In this document: positions 43,762-53,244 of the stretch, one piece after another | Numbering within the stretch: position 1 is the first letter of the stretch | Layout: the number at the start of each line of letters is the position of its first letter | Assembly: GCA_964400685.1 (NCBI GenBank) | Contig: CAYNVT010000002.1 | Coordinates: 27,773 to 91,772 of the forward strand | From: DATCTV01 sp964400685 | Lineage (GTDB): Bacteria; Desulfobacterota; Desulfomonilia; UBA1062 | Length of the DNA: 64,000 nt | Direction: 5' to 3' | The notes under the pieces: model-generated | What the model saw: only the letters and a program-made list of their open reading frames with translations | What the model was told of the DNA's origin: nothing | Database searches by the model: none | Translations under genes and position numbers: made by a program

Positions 43762-46700
43762 ATGGCAAGTGCATTCTTAGTGGTTGGTGTTGGTGGATGC
43801 GGTCGTGGGGTCTGTACTCACATTAAACATGATATTGAGCAGGAATTTGGTTCTCTTGAAGCAGCAAAGATTAAAATATTAGTTATTGATGGTCCTGATA
43901 AGGACGATGTTTATGCACTTCCAGGCGGTTTTGAAATTGATACCGGAAAAGATTCACCAGAGTTTTATCGAACTATGATAACGCCAGCACCTGTTATAAA
44001 AAATATTGCAGGGGGCAGAATCAGTTCCAATGAAGCTTATATAGCTCAATGGTTATCTCAAAAAGCAGCTGAAAAAATTCCCACAGATTCAATAGATCCA
44101 ACAACAGGTTTTGGCGGGCATAGATCACCGGGACATGCTTACTTTTATCTTGATGTAGGTAATATCAAAACCAGGTTAGTTAGAGAATACGATATTGCTA
44201 GAAAATTACTTGGTGGTTCGGAAAAATCATCGAATCAGGTTATTATAGTTGTTGTCGGTTCACAGTCTGGAGGCACCGGTGCAGGTCTTCTTTTTGATGT
44301 TATGCATTTATTGAGAGATATTGCATTGCAGAACCATGATATGGTTATGAGCTTTCTACCTTTGGCGAACACATATCATAACCTGCCTTCCAGTCCAGGG
44401 CAGATGGCGAATCACAATGCACAGAATTTTGCTGGTCTATTGAATCTGATGCGTTTCATGACTACAACAAACAATTTCCCTACCATTATCAAGTACAGTG
44501 ATATGGTTGAAGTACATAATGCACGCATTGCCGACATACCGTTTGTTATTGATGGAAATGTGCCCAATGCAAAGTTTAATGATGTGCCCCCACGGCTTGG
44601 TGTTGTTCCGGTAATTGCAGATTTTCTCCTAACAATTATTAAAGATAATATCAGGACATCAGTTCTTCAGCCACGTATTACTGACTGGGCACAAAAAAAT
44701 ATAGGAGCAGCTGAGTATCCAGAGAAGTATGCTGCTTTGGGGGCAACCTCAATCCGTTATTCCCATAAAGATATCCTGCAAACATTTTCATATCGGTTTA
44801 CAGTAGCACTCTACGATCTAATTCTGAATCCAATTGGGACAGAGTTTGATAAGGGAAAGATCATCGCAAACAGTATCCTTAACCAGATAACCTTTACTCA
44901 GATGGTTGAAAACCCTCAATCTACTTCTCTGGAACCGCCATCACCACCTAAGTTCAGCCCTGAGTTCAGGACGTTAGGTTCGCGTATCCGAACAGGAAAT
45001 CCCGGTGAACAACCTTTCCCCTATCCGGCGAAACCTTTTACTGAACAGATTGATTATGGACATAGTGTTACGCGGCTTGGAGGGTTACGTGAGAAAGTAG
45101 ATGTCAAGAATGATGCAATTAAGCTTAAGGAGAATTTAAAGCTACGGTTAGAAACCTGGATAATGAATCAACACGAAAAAATCGTGACTAGAGTGGTTAA
45201 AGATATTGAAGATCAAATGAATGATGTTTTTTATGTAAAACAAGGAGAACATCTTGTCCCCAGGACTCTACAGGATTCACCAAGTTCTATTATCATTGCC
45301 AGGGATTTACTTAAGTATTTATTGGAAAAGCTGGAGAATTATCAAGGGCATTTATCGTCTGAGTTTAATAATCTTATGTATCCGAACGGACCTGAAAAGA
45401 ACAGCATCATTGCTGAGCATCTGCTTAAGTTGAATGATGCTGAAACGAAAATGATTAAAAGAAGTAGTTCTGAGACTCAGAAGAAATATCTTGAAGTGAT
45501 GCAAAAGCATTTTAACCTTGAAGTATGGGATATTCTTGTTCAAGGTTCTCAATCTATTACGAGTGATATAATAAAGCGGGTTAATAGCCTATGGAATCTC
45601 ATTGGTGAAGGGGCGGATGGTTGGATCACAATCCTAAGGAAGTATCGGGATCTGATTAACGGAATGTACCAGGGAGATCTTGAAAGACGTCGTGGCTTTG
45701 ATAAGATGCGTTTAAGGAGATACGTGCCTAATACTGGGAGCGAAGCGGAAGACCGGCTTTTTGAAGAAGTTGCCGTTCCGGTTTTGAATTCATTGAAACC
45801 AAAGGTTTATTGGACCTTTGCTATAGACTCACAGATTCCTGGCAAGTATGAGATTCTGATTAACTCCCCTTCAGTTCCCAACTATGATAACAAAAAATCA
45901 ATCAACGATCTTCGAGATGTAATAACAGGGAAGAAATTGGAAGATGTTCATTATTATAATCCCTTCAGTCATTGTCAGTATGCAATCAACGAGATCGGTG
46001 GACCGCTTGATAACAAAACTGTCTGGGACATACTTGAAATTGAATGTAATGAGTGCTGGTGTAAGGATCAAAGGATACCACCTGATAGACGAAATTCAGA
46101 TGCTTTTGCTTTATATCTTGCTGAGGATTTCTTGAAACGGTCTGATGTGGCACTTGATTATAGAAATGCAGATAACCTTTTGAAACAGGATTACACGATA
46201 TGTTATCTTCCAGGAGATATAGGTAGTGTAGGTGGAAAATTCATTAAGGAGTTGGAAAATAAAGACTGTCAGATTTCATCACATCAGGGTCTTTCAAAAG
46301 AAGTGAGAAGAGTGAATCTGCACTTTAGAATACCTATCAAACAGTGGGGTTATTATGGACAGGCCCAAACAGATTACGTGAAATATATAGACAGCAAAGT
46401 GCCCAAAATACTTATTGATATATATCCACAGGAACAGAATGCAAACCGGATCAGAAAATATATTGAATCTAGGATTGACTATTCCTTCACCCAGGTTATA
46501 GAAACATCTGTTTCATCTTTATTATATGATTATAATATTTTTCAAAAAGCAGCTCTCTGTTACGTTATGGGCCTGATCCCTACGGTGGCAGGCGCTGAAG
46601 CGATTTCACCAAAGAGGTATTCTCTGTCATTAAACGCAGGATCAATGGACTTGGGAGAAGAGTGGGATATTTATACGCTTATGAATAACATTAACCGGCC

Positions 46701-46959
46701 GGAAAGAGAAATGACAGATAAGCATTGGCAATCAAACATAGATGTACATGATGAAATTACCTCCATCTGGAACATATTCTTACAAGGACGTGTACAAAAT
46801 CTATCTGGATTGGCAGTGGATTTAAAGGCACAAGTTAAAAATATTCAGCTGCCTTCTCCACCAACAGGACAAACTGACTCAATTGACCCACAAGGCAAAC
46901 AACATTTAACATTGGCCATCAGGGCTGTCGTAGAAGAATATGCGGAGCTGCTACAATGA
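43762..46959 (+). CDS. Tubulin/FtsZ-like GTPase (large)
   Basis: A 1065-residue protein. The first strand-loop VVGVGGCGRGV (residues 7-17) and the tubulin signature loop SQSGGTGAGLLFDV (about 167-180) are the nucleotide-binding hallmarks of the FtsZ/tubulin superfamily. It is far longer than FtsZ (about 380); the region beyond 400 is helical and unrecognised, as in the large tubulin-like family (Pfam Tubulin_2 type). There is no membrane helix. AAAGGAGG precedes the ATG. It follows the vWA lipoprotein by 31 bp. Known context for this family is vWA partners and predicted membrane remodelling. Superfamily membership is well supported; polymerisation is not shown. Confidence 0.85.
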   Translation: MASAFLVVGVGGCGRGVCTHIKHDIEQEFGSLEAAKIKILVIDGPDKDDVYALPGGFEIDTGKDSPEFYRTMITPAPVIKNIAGGRISSNEAYIAQWLSQKAAEKIPTDSIDPTTGFGGHRSPGHAYFYLDVGNIKTRLVREYDIARKLLGGSEKSSNQVIIVVVGSQSGGTGAGLLFDVMHLLRDIALQNHDMVMSFLPLANTYHNLPSSPGQMANHNAQNFAGLLNLMRFMTTTNNFPTIIKYSDMVEVHNARIADIPFVIDGNVPNAKFNDVPPRLGVVPVIADFLLTIIKDNIRTSVLQPRITDWAQKNIGAAEYPEKYAALGATSIRYSHKDILQTFSYRFTVALYDLILNPIGTEFDKGKIIANSILNQITFTQMVENPQSTSLEPPSPPKFSPEFRTLGSRIRTGNPGEQPFPYPAKPFTEQIDYGHSVTRLGGLREKVDVKNDAIKLKENLKLRLETWIMNQHEKIVTRVVKDIEDQMNDVFYVKQGEHLVPRTLQDSPSSIIIARDLLKYLLEKLENYQGHLSSEFNNLMYPNGPEKNSIIAEHLLKLNDAETKMIKRSSSETQKKYLEVMQKHFNLEVWDILVQGSQSITSDIIKRVNSLWNLIGEGADGWITILRKYRDLINGMYQGDLERRRGFDKMRLRRYVPNTGSEAEDRLFEEVAVPVLNSLKPKVYWTFAIDSQIPGKYEILINSPSVPNYDNKKSINDLRDVITGKKLEDVHYYNPFSHCQYAINEIGGPLDNKTVWDILEIECNECWCKDQRIPPDRRNSDAFALYLAEDFLKRSDVALDYRNADNLLKQDYTICYLPGDIGSVGGKFIKELENKDCQISSHQGLSKEVRRVNLHFRIPIKQWGYYGQAQTDYVKYIDSKVPKILIDIYPQEQNANRIRKYIESRIDYSFTQVIETSVSSLLYDYNIFQKAALCYVMGLIPTVAGAEAISPKRYSLSLNAGSMDLGEEWDIYTLMNNINRPEREMTDKHWQSNIDVHDEITSIWNIFLQGRVQNLSGLAVDLKAQVKNIQLPSPPTGQTDSIDPQGKQHLTLAIRAVVEEYAELLQ

Positions 46960-47768
46960 TAATAATGAAGGATTCTAAATAATTTTGCATAACTGTATTT
47001 ATTGGATCACATTGCAATATTATTTGTTGAATAAAAGAATCTTTGCTAGGTATAGCAAACAAATTGGTAGATGCAACATAAGTACATTTTACGTTACTTT
47101 CCAATTCTTCGGAAATGTATACGATAATTAGTCGTCCCTGAAAAACCCGATATCAGATCAGATGGGCGCCCAATTGAGGCGCCTGTTATGTTTTTGGGGG
47201 AAGAAAATGTGCCATAAAATGAGCACAAAAAAGAAGCAAGCTCTTTCATGAGCTTGGAAAAGTTGAAAGAGCTGATGCAAGCATAAGATCAACATGCCTG
47301 TTTTCCCTTGGTCACTTTTCAACTGAGGTCTGATGGGTTTCTAGCCGAGTGTGTCATAGGTATGAAATAAAATAATCTCATGTACGGGTTCTCTAATCCA
47401 GTTAATTAAATTACAGTTCCCCATCAGGTTCAAGAATCGAATTACTTTTCTCAACTATCATTATATCCATAAATACTCCTACTTCTTAAAGACTATAACG
47501 ATAATTTTCATGAATTGTGCTCACCATTCTTTAAACTGACCAAAATCAAGGGACGGTATGTCAATTTTTCAGGTTTATCATATTAGGTTGCATTTTCCTG
47601 AGTTGACATAAGATGGGTTATTAGCAGCTTTTCATTGATACCAGGTTTTAAATAGCAGGATCACTTCTCCTACCTAACTTTAGAATAAAACATTCTATGC
47701 ATGGTCACATTTTTTGCCAAAGGCCGTCTATGTTTATCAAGAAAAAAAATAAATAAAGGAGATTGTAA
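46960..47768. other. 809-bp gene-poor region after the tubulin-like gene
   Basis: No intact gene is seen on either strand. It contains the hairpin at 47165, an A/T-rich stretch with several short broken frames, and the promoter region of the next gene. The frames are too short and lack starts. It could hold remnants of a mobile element, but no terminal inverted repeats or transposase motif were recognised. Confidence 0.4.
47165..47195 (+). terminator. Intrinsic terminator candidate
   Basis: GGCGCC (47165-47170), a 7-base loop and GGCGCC (47178-47183) form a GC-only stem, followed by TGTTATGTTTTT. It lies about 205 bp downstream of the tubulin-like gene and could end that transcription unit. 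Confidence 0.45.
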
Positions 47769-48767
47769 ATGAGAAAAGTATCACTGTTGCTATCATTGTT
47801 ATTCGTATTATTGCTTTCATCGCCGGCTTGGGCAATAAATGTTTCATTGACAACTACTATTGAGGGTGGGAACAAGCCGGTAGTAGTTGGAAAGACAAAT
47901 TTACCTGATGGTATGAAGCTTTCTGTTTCAATGAATAGTAATAACAGAGTTCTTATTCGTAAAGATACAGTAACAGTTGTTAGTGGATCTTTTCGCACTT
48001 ATCCGTTTACCCGTAATGGTTCAGAGCTTAATGCAGGCTCATATACGGTTGTCATTAATTCACTTGGAACAGCAGACCAGCCTCCGTCAGTTCGAGATGT
48101 TTTAGGTAAAGGCGGTAATAAGCTTACGGGGGCTAATGTTATAAAAACTAAAAATGGGAGCAATATCATATCATATAGCTTTTCTTTTTTGTTAAGCAGT
48201 AACAGTTCACCAGAAAAGGAAAAAGCTTCACAAAGCAATGAAAAATCATCAACTGTTTCAAACTTTTTTAAACGTCCAAACGGAAACTTGGAAGATTTTC
48301 AGATGAAGGGGAAGCTGGGAGTTGGTATCGAGATCTCTGTCGCAAATTTTGGTATTGGCCCAACAGTAGAATATTGGTTTACTGATAATATAGCAGTGGA
48401 GGCATTTTATTCCGGTTTGGCAGATTGGAATGCATATGGAGCACGTGGTGAATATCTTATTAATAAACCATTCTCAATTTCTAAGATAAAAGCAAAACCA
48501 TATATCGGTATTGGTTACTCTTGGATAAAAGGTCCATCTGAAGATTATGGCGGAGTATCATCCAAGATAGAGGGAAGTGGTTTCGACTTGCATGCTGGTT
48601 TACTTGCCTCTGTTCCATATCTACCCAAGAATCTTATGTCACGGATTGAAGTTAATTACTCAAACGCTGATGTAAAAACTACAGCCTCAGCTGGTGATTA
48701 CACTGCATCAAGTTCATCTAATTTCAGCAATTTCGGTGCTGGGATAGGTTTATACTACTTCTTCTAG
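47769..48767 (+). CDS. Outer-membrane beta-barrel protein
   Basis: A 332-residue secreted protein. Residues 1-22 are a classic signal peptide ending SPAWA. A beta-rich domain (about 25-150) precedes a low-complexity Ser/Lys linker (SSNSSPEKEKASQSNEKS). The last 170 residues alternate polar and hydrophobic residues (VGIEISVANFGIGPTVEYWF) as in an eight-strand OmpA/OmpW-like barrel, and the chain ends in aromatic YYFF, the outer-membrane insertion signal. TAAAGGAGA precedes the ATG. It stands alone. No porin family is named; a structural or surface role is likely. Confidence 0.82.
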   Translation: MRKVSLLLSLLFVLLLSSPAWAINVSLTTTIEGGNKPVVVGKTNLPDGMKLSVSMNSNNRVLIRKDTVTVVSGSFRTYPFTRNGSELNAGSYTVVINSLGTADQPPSVRDVLGKGGNKLTGANVIKTKNGSNIISYSFSFLLSSNSSPEKEKASQSNEKSSTVSNFFKRPNGNLEDFQMKGKLGVGIEISVANFGIGPTVEYWFTDNIAVEAFYSGLADWNAYGARGEYLINKPFSISKIKAKPYIGIGYSWIKGPSEDYGGVSSKIEGSGFDLHAGLLASVPYLPKNLMSRIEVNYSNADVKTTASAGDYTASSSSNFSNFGAGIGLYYFF

Positions 48768-48852
48768 GCGAGGGTTAGAAAGCCTCTGATTTTGAGAATG
48801 GAAATTATCATGACACAGTATTTACAAAATACAAGTAACAAGGAATTAAAGA

Positions 48853-48876
48853 GGGATGGGATATATATTCCATCCC
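48853..48876. terminator. Hairpin after the barrel-protein gene
   Basis: GGGATGG and CCATCCC make a perfect 7-bp stem with an AT-rich loop about 85 bp after the stop. The T-run is absent, so termination is only possible. Confidence 0.35.
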
Positions 48877-49010
48877 CTCCTTGTACGTTGTTCACTAATC
48901 TTCATAATGATCGAGATATGTGGTCGAAATCGAATTAGAATTCCTGGTGGATTTTTCCGTCCAGATATCAATCTCCCTTGTGGACAATTTGAAAAGAAAT
49001 CATCCAGCTG

Positions 49011-50204
49011 ATGTCAATTAATATATTTTCTAAATTGCTTATCCTTTCTATTGTAATCACTGTTGCTTGTAATCCTTCGTATGGGGCTGAAGGTCCGGAA
49101 ATGACCGATCAGGAAAGTAATAAAGACCCTTCAAAGGAAAATCAGTTTGATACTTGTATCTCAGAGACAAAGAGCGCTTTATCAGGAATATCTTTAAAGC
49201 TTAGCATTGGAGGAGAAATTAATAATTGGAAAGTCGGGACAAGAAGCAGCAAGGAAGATCAGGAAAAGGTAATTGATTATGATTCTGAGGGGCTCGCATG
49301 CGCCAGACTTCAGCTAAGTCTGGGTTCTCAAAACTATCCTGTTTTATACACCATGTATGAAACCCCCTTTAACCCGTCAGACAGGCAAAATGAAATGCTC
49401 CGGGTCAATAGCAAACAAGAAGGAGGGATGGAACTTTTCACTGGTTATATAGATATAGCACCTATTGTAAAATATATTATGCCCTCGAATTCATTCCTAG
49501 GAGCAGTTGCAGAGTTTCTTTTTTCTGTAAGATTCAAATATACAAGGGATCTTTTCTATTGTGATGCTGATGTACTTAAACCTTCATACTATGTGCCGAT
49601 GACGGCAACGATAGATTATGTTGAGCGTGTGTTGTCAGGTATTGCCAAACTTGAACCGGGAGAGGAGATAACATTCAAATCACAGTTTGATTATCAGGAG
49701 ATAACTCTTCCCTTATTTGATTTAGGGGATCCTGAAACAAAATTTACAACGCACAAATTCAGGATGGGATATTTCCAGATGAAGTACGGCAAACCAACTG
49801 ATGCGGTTGGTTTGCAAGTGGACAGGTTGCCTTTGATCTGCGAAACCGAATATGAATCACAAGGACTTGTCATTGCATTTCAAACAATAGATCCTAATGC
49901 AGCAGGACTTAATTTTGATCTCAGTGTGGGTCTCGGAATAAACAACAGCGTAAAATCGGCAATAGATTTCGATCAGGTGTATGGGAAAAAGACAGAAGCA
50001 TCTTTTGCAATGTGCACACTGGCGATATGGTACAACTTGTATTTTGGCAAAAAAAATAATTCAGGATTTTTCACTACTGTCGGAGGCTCAGTCCAGCCTG
50101 TAATAGCTGTTATCAAAACTGATGAAGACAATAGTTACTCAGCTATTTTTAGGGATGAAGACACCCTGTTCAAAGGCTTTTTCTCTATCGGGTATAGTTT
50201 TTAG
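49011..50204 (+). CDS. Secreted/outer-membrane-type hypothetical protein
   Basis: A 397-residue protein with a signal peptide (residues 1-26, LLILSIVITVACNPSYG then AEGP). An internal Cys does not form a clear lipobox, so cleavage by signal peptidase I is more likely. The rest is beta-rich with many short hydrophobic alternations, and the C-terminus FFSIGYSF ends in Phe as outer-membrane barrels do. The ribosome site is weak (no clear GGAGG). Unknown family; barrel prediction is moderate. Confidence 0.7.
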   Translation: MSINIFSKLLILSIVITVACNPSYGAEGPEMTDQESNKDPSKENQFDTCISETKSALSGISLKLSIGGEINNWKVGTRSSKEDQEKVIDYDSEGLACARLQLSLGSQNYPVLYTMYETPFNPSDRQNEMLRVNSKQEGGMELFTGYIDIAPIVKYIMPSNSFLGAVAEFLFSVRFKYTRDLFYCDADVLKPSYYVPMTATIDYVERVLSGIAKLEPGEEITFKSQFDYQEITLPLFDLGDPETKFTTHKFRMGYFQMKYGKPTDAVGLQVDRLPLICETEYESQGLVIAFQTIDPNAAGLNFDLSVGLGINNSVKSAIDFDQVYGKKTEASFAMCTLAIWYNLYFGKKNNSGFFTTVGGSVQPVIAVIKTDEDNSYSAIFRDEDTLFKGFFSIGYSF

Positions 50205-50361
50205 AAACTTTTGGCCATGGATGGGAAGATAAAGAATCATTGATTGATCAATAATTATTTTAAAAGTGAACATCGCACGCCCATCAGTAAACAAGGATCA
50301 AACAAAGATTGAAAGTCAGAGGATAGAAATTGGTTTGAACAGAACAAAACAGGGAGGGGGC

Positions 50362-50478
50362 ATGGGAAACAATCAATTGAAGCGGATCGGCAAATATTTG
50401 CCATCTTATCTGGATCAACTCAAAGATCAGGTAAAAGCCTATCTCCAGAAATTGTTCCTACAGGATTTACTGATTTAG
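50362..50478 (+). other. N-terminal part of the DnaB-like gene, out of frame
   Basis: An ATG preceded by AGGGAGGGGG starts a short frame (GNNQLKRIGKYLPSYLDQLKD) that ends at TAG 50476-50478. In the -1 frame from about 50433 (an AAAA run) the DNA encodes IVPTGFTDLDSFLKGG, the expected DnaB lead into Walker A. Joining the two would give one intact protein. Confidence 0.5.
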
Positions 50479-50498
50479 ATTCATTCCTCAAGGGGGGC

Positions 50499-51212
50499 AT
50501 GATACCAGGAAGGCTGTATGTGCTCTCAGGTGCTCCAGCAATGGGGAAAACATCCTTGGCACTCACTATCATGGAGCACTTGTCGATACATGAACATCGC
50601 CCGGTAGTATATTTTTCGCCATTAATGCGCAGCTGTCATATGCTGGGGCGTCTATTAGCCTCTTTGACCGGGATAGAAATCAAGAAATTTCATAATGTCT
50701 TCATGCTGAATCCGGAAGAGCTTGAAAGGATTAGCACCAGTGCGCAACAAATTTATGAGGCGCCATTCTATTTGAATGAAGATGCTGAAATCACTGGTAT
50801 TCAGATCTGTGAAAAGATCAGGGACCTCTCTTCCCGAGAAAAATTAGCCCTGGCAGTTATTGACAATAGTGAGTTTATATCTATAAAGGCAAGGTCAAAG
50901 AAAAAAAGCGATTCCTGGAAAATATTAAAGAAAGTGGCATTACAGTGCAGGATTCCGATACTGTTGATCAGAGATGTCAAATTTACCAGGAATGCTAGAC
51001 GGCCAAATCTTTCGGACCTGAGGGGAACAGGAGTCATGGGAGATTTTGCCGATCTCGTCATGTTCTTACATCGCGGGAACGTCTATAAACCCGATGAGCT
51101 TAGAAACAATATAGCGGAATTATCAGTCCAAATGAACAGGTGTGGTCCGACTGGGACGTTACGTTTGCGATGGAATGCTGACCTGGCCAAGCTTTCTTCT
51201 TTATTAATATAA
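50499..51212 (+). CDS. DnaB-family RecA-like ATPase domain, probably frameshifted
   Basis: A 237-residue frame matching the C-terminal motor of replicative helicase DnaB. Walker A is SGAPAMGKTSLA, a PFYLNEDAEITG block matches the DnaB middle strand, Walker B is LAVIDNSEFI, and SDLRGTGVMGDFADLVMFLHR matches the strong DnaB motif 4. The usual N-terminal DnaB domain is absent, and the sequence just before 50499 continues the family in the same frame without a start, while the best ribosome site and ATG (50362) are in another frame. A one-base change near the AAAA run at 50433 would restore a single 283-residue gene. It could be active from ATG 50499, but more likely it is a damaged or error-affected gene. 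Confidence 0.72.
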   Translation: MIPGRLYVLSGAPAMGKTSLALTIMEHLSIHEHRPVVYFSPLMRSCHMLGRLLASLTGIEIKKFHNVFMLNPEELERISTSAQQIYEAPFYLNEDAEITGIQICEKIRDLSSREKLALAVIDNSEFISIKARSKKKSDSWKILKKVALQCRIPILLIRDVKFTRNARRPNLSDLRGTGVMGDFADLVMFLHRGNVYKPDELRNNIAELSVQMNRCGPTGTLRLRWNADLAKLSSLLI

Positions 51213-51638
51213 AAAAAATCAAATTCATGTCAGCGAGTAGCGCATTGATAGCAGGCAGCCCGCGGCGCCGCATCATCACTGCTCGGGATAGGGCTCAATT
51301 CCTCCGCCTCAAGCGTCAACTAATTGAGAATAACAGATGAAGTGTCTAGCGACATCCGAAAAAACTAATCTAATTCAGTTATTATGTCGATATCTGCATT
51401 GCATATCGACATACTATGCAGATATTATAAGGTTCTCTAAAAATATAGTTCACTGTGACTTGAAAATTCATTTCGTAAACCACATGCTATAACCGCAAGG
51501 GATATTTATCTAAATTTATCAAAATGAATTTGTAATTTTGTATCCTTTTCTGCCGACGCTATGCAAAACATAATAATATTACACGACGCCATGCACAGTG
51601 TTCTTTTTCAACTAGACGCATTATAGATCAAATATACC
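51213..51638. other. Intergenic region before the first DUF4143 ATPase gene
   Basis: This 426-bp stretch holds a short GC-rich frame (51227-51340, Arg-rich, no ribosome site, not trusted), then repeat copy R1. The GC-rich patch differs from its AT-rich surroundings and may be a relic of another element. Confidence 0.4.
51403..51612. repeat. Non-coding repeat R1
   Basis: First of four related intergenic repeats. It shares with R4 the upstream part (ATCGACATACTATGCAGATA, then ATAACCGCAAG) and with all copies the core TTTGTATCCTTTTCTGCCGA followed by ACGACGCCATGCACAGTG. It stops after TTTTTCAAC, lacking the last 100 bp of R3/R4. Confidence 0.8.
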
Positions 51639-52913
51639 TTGATTATTAGTATTACAGATGCTTATTATCAAGGTGTGAAATACAACAGTCGCATAGCCGA
51701 AGAAGACCTCAAATCAGCTTTCAAGGTTATGAGTGTCGTTATGGTTTCAGGCGCCAGACAGGTCGGTAAAACAACCATGATCAGGCATGTTTTTCCTGAT
51801 ATTAAAAGAGTTGAATTCAGTCCACATGGAGATAATCATGGCGCGAGAACAGATCCGCATCTTTTTTTAAACAGTTATCAAACGCCATTGATACTCGATG
51901 AAGTCCAATATGTTCCTGAACTTCTATCTGCAATCAAGATGCGTCTTGAAAATATAAATGAGCCTGGCCAATATATTCTAACAGGATCGCAGCATCTTGC
52001 AATACTTAAAGCCGTACAGGAAAGCCTTGCCGGAAGAGTTCTGAATATCAACATGTATCCTCTTTCTTTTTCAGAGATTAAAGATATGGGAAAAAGCGCC
52101 TGCTGGCTTGGTAACTATCTTGAAAAACCATCATCGCTTTTATCTTTAAAATCTTTCAATGAAAATGAAAGCCTTGCTCATTGTATCTGGAAGGGTGGAC
52201 TTCCCAAACTCCTTGAACTTTCCGATAAGATGGTTTTCAAATATTTGCATTCATATGTTGAAACATATTTATTACACGATGTTTTTACCCTTCTGAATAT
52301 AAGAAACAGAGATTCTTTTATGCTGTTTCTTGGACTTTGCGCAGCCTTGACTGCTCAGGAAATCAATTATTCCGAGTTTGGGAGGGCGTTAGGCATAAAC
52401 CAGAAGACAGCCCAGAACTGGCTGAGTGTGCTAAGAAACACTTTCCAATGGCATGAGATTCTCCCTTATCACGGCAATACAATAAAACGTTTGAGTGAGA
52501 AGCCCAAAGGTCATTTTGGCGACACAGGACTTGCCTGCTATTTTCAGAGGATAACATCTCCACAGGCCTTGATTGTAAGCCCGTTGTTTGGCTCTCTTTT
52601 TGAAACATGGGCGTTCAATGAAATTCTCAGACAGACAACAAGCCTTGCCGCCATGCCAAATATCTGGCATTGGCGAACATCTGCCGGCGCCGAGGTTGAC
52701 GTTATTCTTGAAATTGACGGAAAGTTTTATCCTATCGAGATGAAAAGCCGTACATCTCTGAAAAAGAAAGATGCAAGCGGCATCAATGCCTTTAGAGAAA
52801 CATATGACAAGAATCTGAATATTATGCCTGGGCTCATTATATATGCCGGTGTTGAATGTTATTGGCTTACTGATAATATAATAGCAGTACCGTGGAATCT
52901 GATTGGAAGATGA
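51639..52913 (+). CDS. AAA ATPase with DUF4143 domain
   Basis: A 424-residue P-loop ATPase of the AAA_14/DUF4143 group. Walker A is VSGARQVGKTTM near residue 40 and Walker B PLILDEVQYVPE. The family block ILTGSQHLAILKAVQESLAGR follows, then a winged-helix-like middle (INQKTAQNWLSVL). The C-terminus has GAEVDVILEIDGKFYPIEMKS, a D-x-E-x-K pattern typical of this family and reminiscent of PD-(D/E)xK nucleases. The frame opens at TTG 51639; GTG 51675 gives a start closer to relatives. It is bounded by repeats R1 and R2, as a cassette. The biological role of the family is poorly known; some members sit in defence islands. Confidence 0.85.
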   Translation: MIISITDAYYQGVKYNSRIAEEDLKSAFKVMSVVMVSGARQVGKTTMIRHVFPDIKRVEFSPHGDNHGARTDPHLFLNSYQTPLILDEVQYVPELLSAIKMRLENINEPGQYILTGSQHLAILKAVQESLAGRVLNINMYPLSFSEIKDMGKSACWLGNYLEKPSSLLSLKSFNENESLAHCIWKGGLPKLLELSDKMVFKYLHSYVETYLLHDVFTLLNIRNRDSFMLFLGLCAALTAQEINYSEFGRALGINQKTAQNWLSVLRNTFQWHEILPYHGNTIKRLSEKPKGHFGDTGLACYFQRITSPQALIVSPLFGSLFETWAFNEILRQTTSLAAMPNIWHWRTSAGAEVDVILEIDGKFYPIEMKSRTSLKKKDASGINAFRETYDKNLNIMPGLIIYAGVECYWLTDNIIAVPWNLIGR

Positions 52914-52990
52914 TAAAGCAATCAATTTATTGACAATAAGCTCAGAGAAGCAGTTTTAAGCTGTTTTCAAAATAATATTACAATTAGAAG

Positions 52991-53126
52991 TTTTGTATCC
53001 TATTTGTATCCTTTTCTACCGACACTATGCGTAACATATTGATATTACACGGCGCCATGCACACTATGCACAGTGTTCTTTTTCAACCGTCTGCTTAAAA
53101 TTGCGTAATTAAATTAATGGGTTAAT
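52991..53126. repeat. Non-coding repeat R2
   Basis: Second copy: TTTTGTATCCTATTTGTATC, then CGACACTATGCGTAACATAT and the GCGCCATGCACACTATGCAC box, ending in ATTAATGGGTTAATTT. It diverges from R3/R4 in the last 20 bp. It lies between the first DUF4143 gene and the HTH-like gene. Confidence 0.8.
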
Positions 53127-53244
53127 TTACTTCCCTATAAATACTACTTTAGATAATATTTAGAATTTCCCTACTTCGAAAATTTATAGATAATGGGCAA
53201 TTACAATTTGATAGAAATGGGGGGGGGAGATTATCAAAGGATCA

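Noticed and set aside
47335..47395. Sequence resembling a group II intron domain V (AGCCGAG...TACGGGTTC)
   Set aside because: The stem pairs poorly and the conserved AGC triad and bulge could not be confirmed; no intron-encoded protein is nearby.
51227..51340. 37-residue Arg-rich frame
   Set aside because: No ribosome site and no recognised family; kept only as part of the intergenic description.
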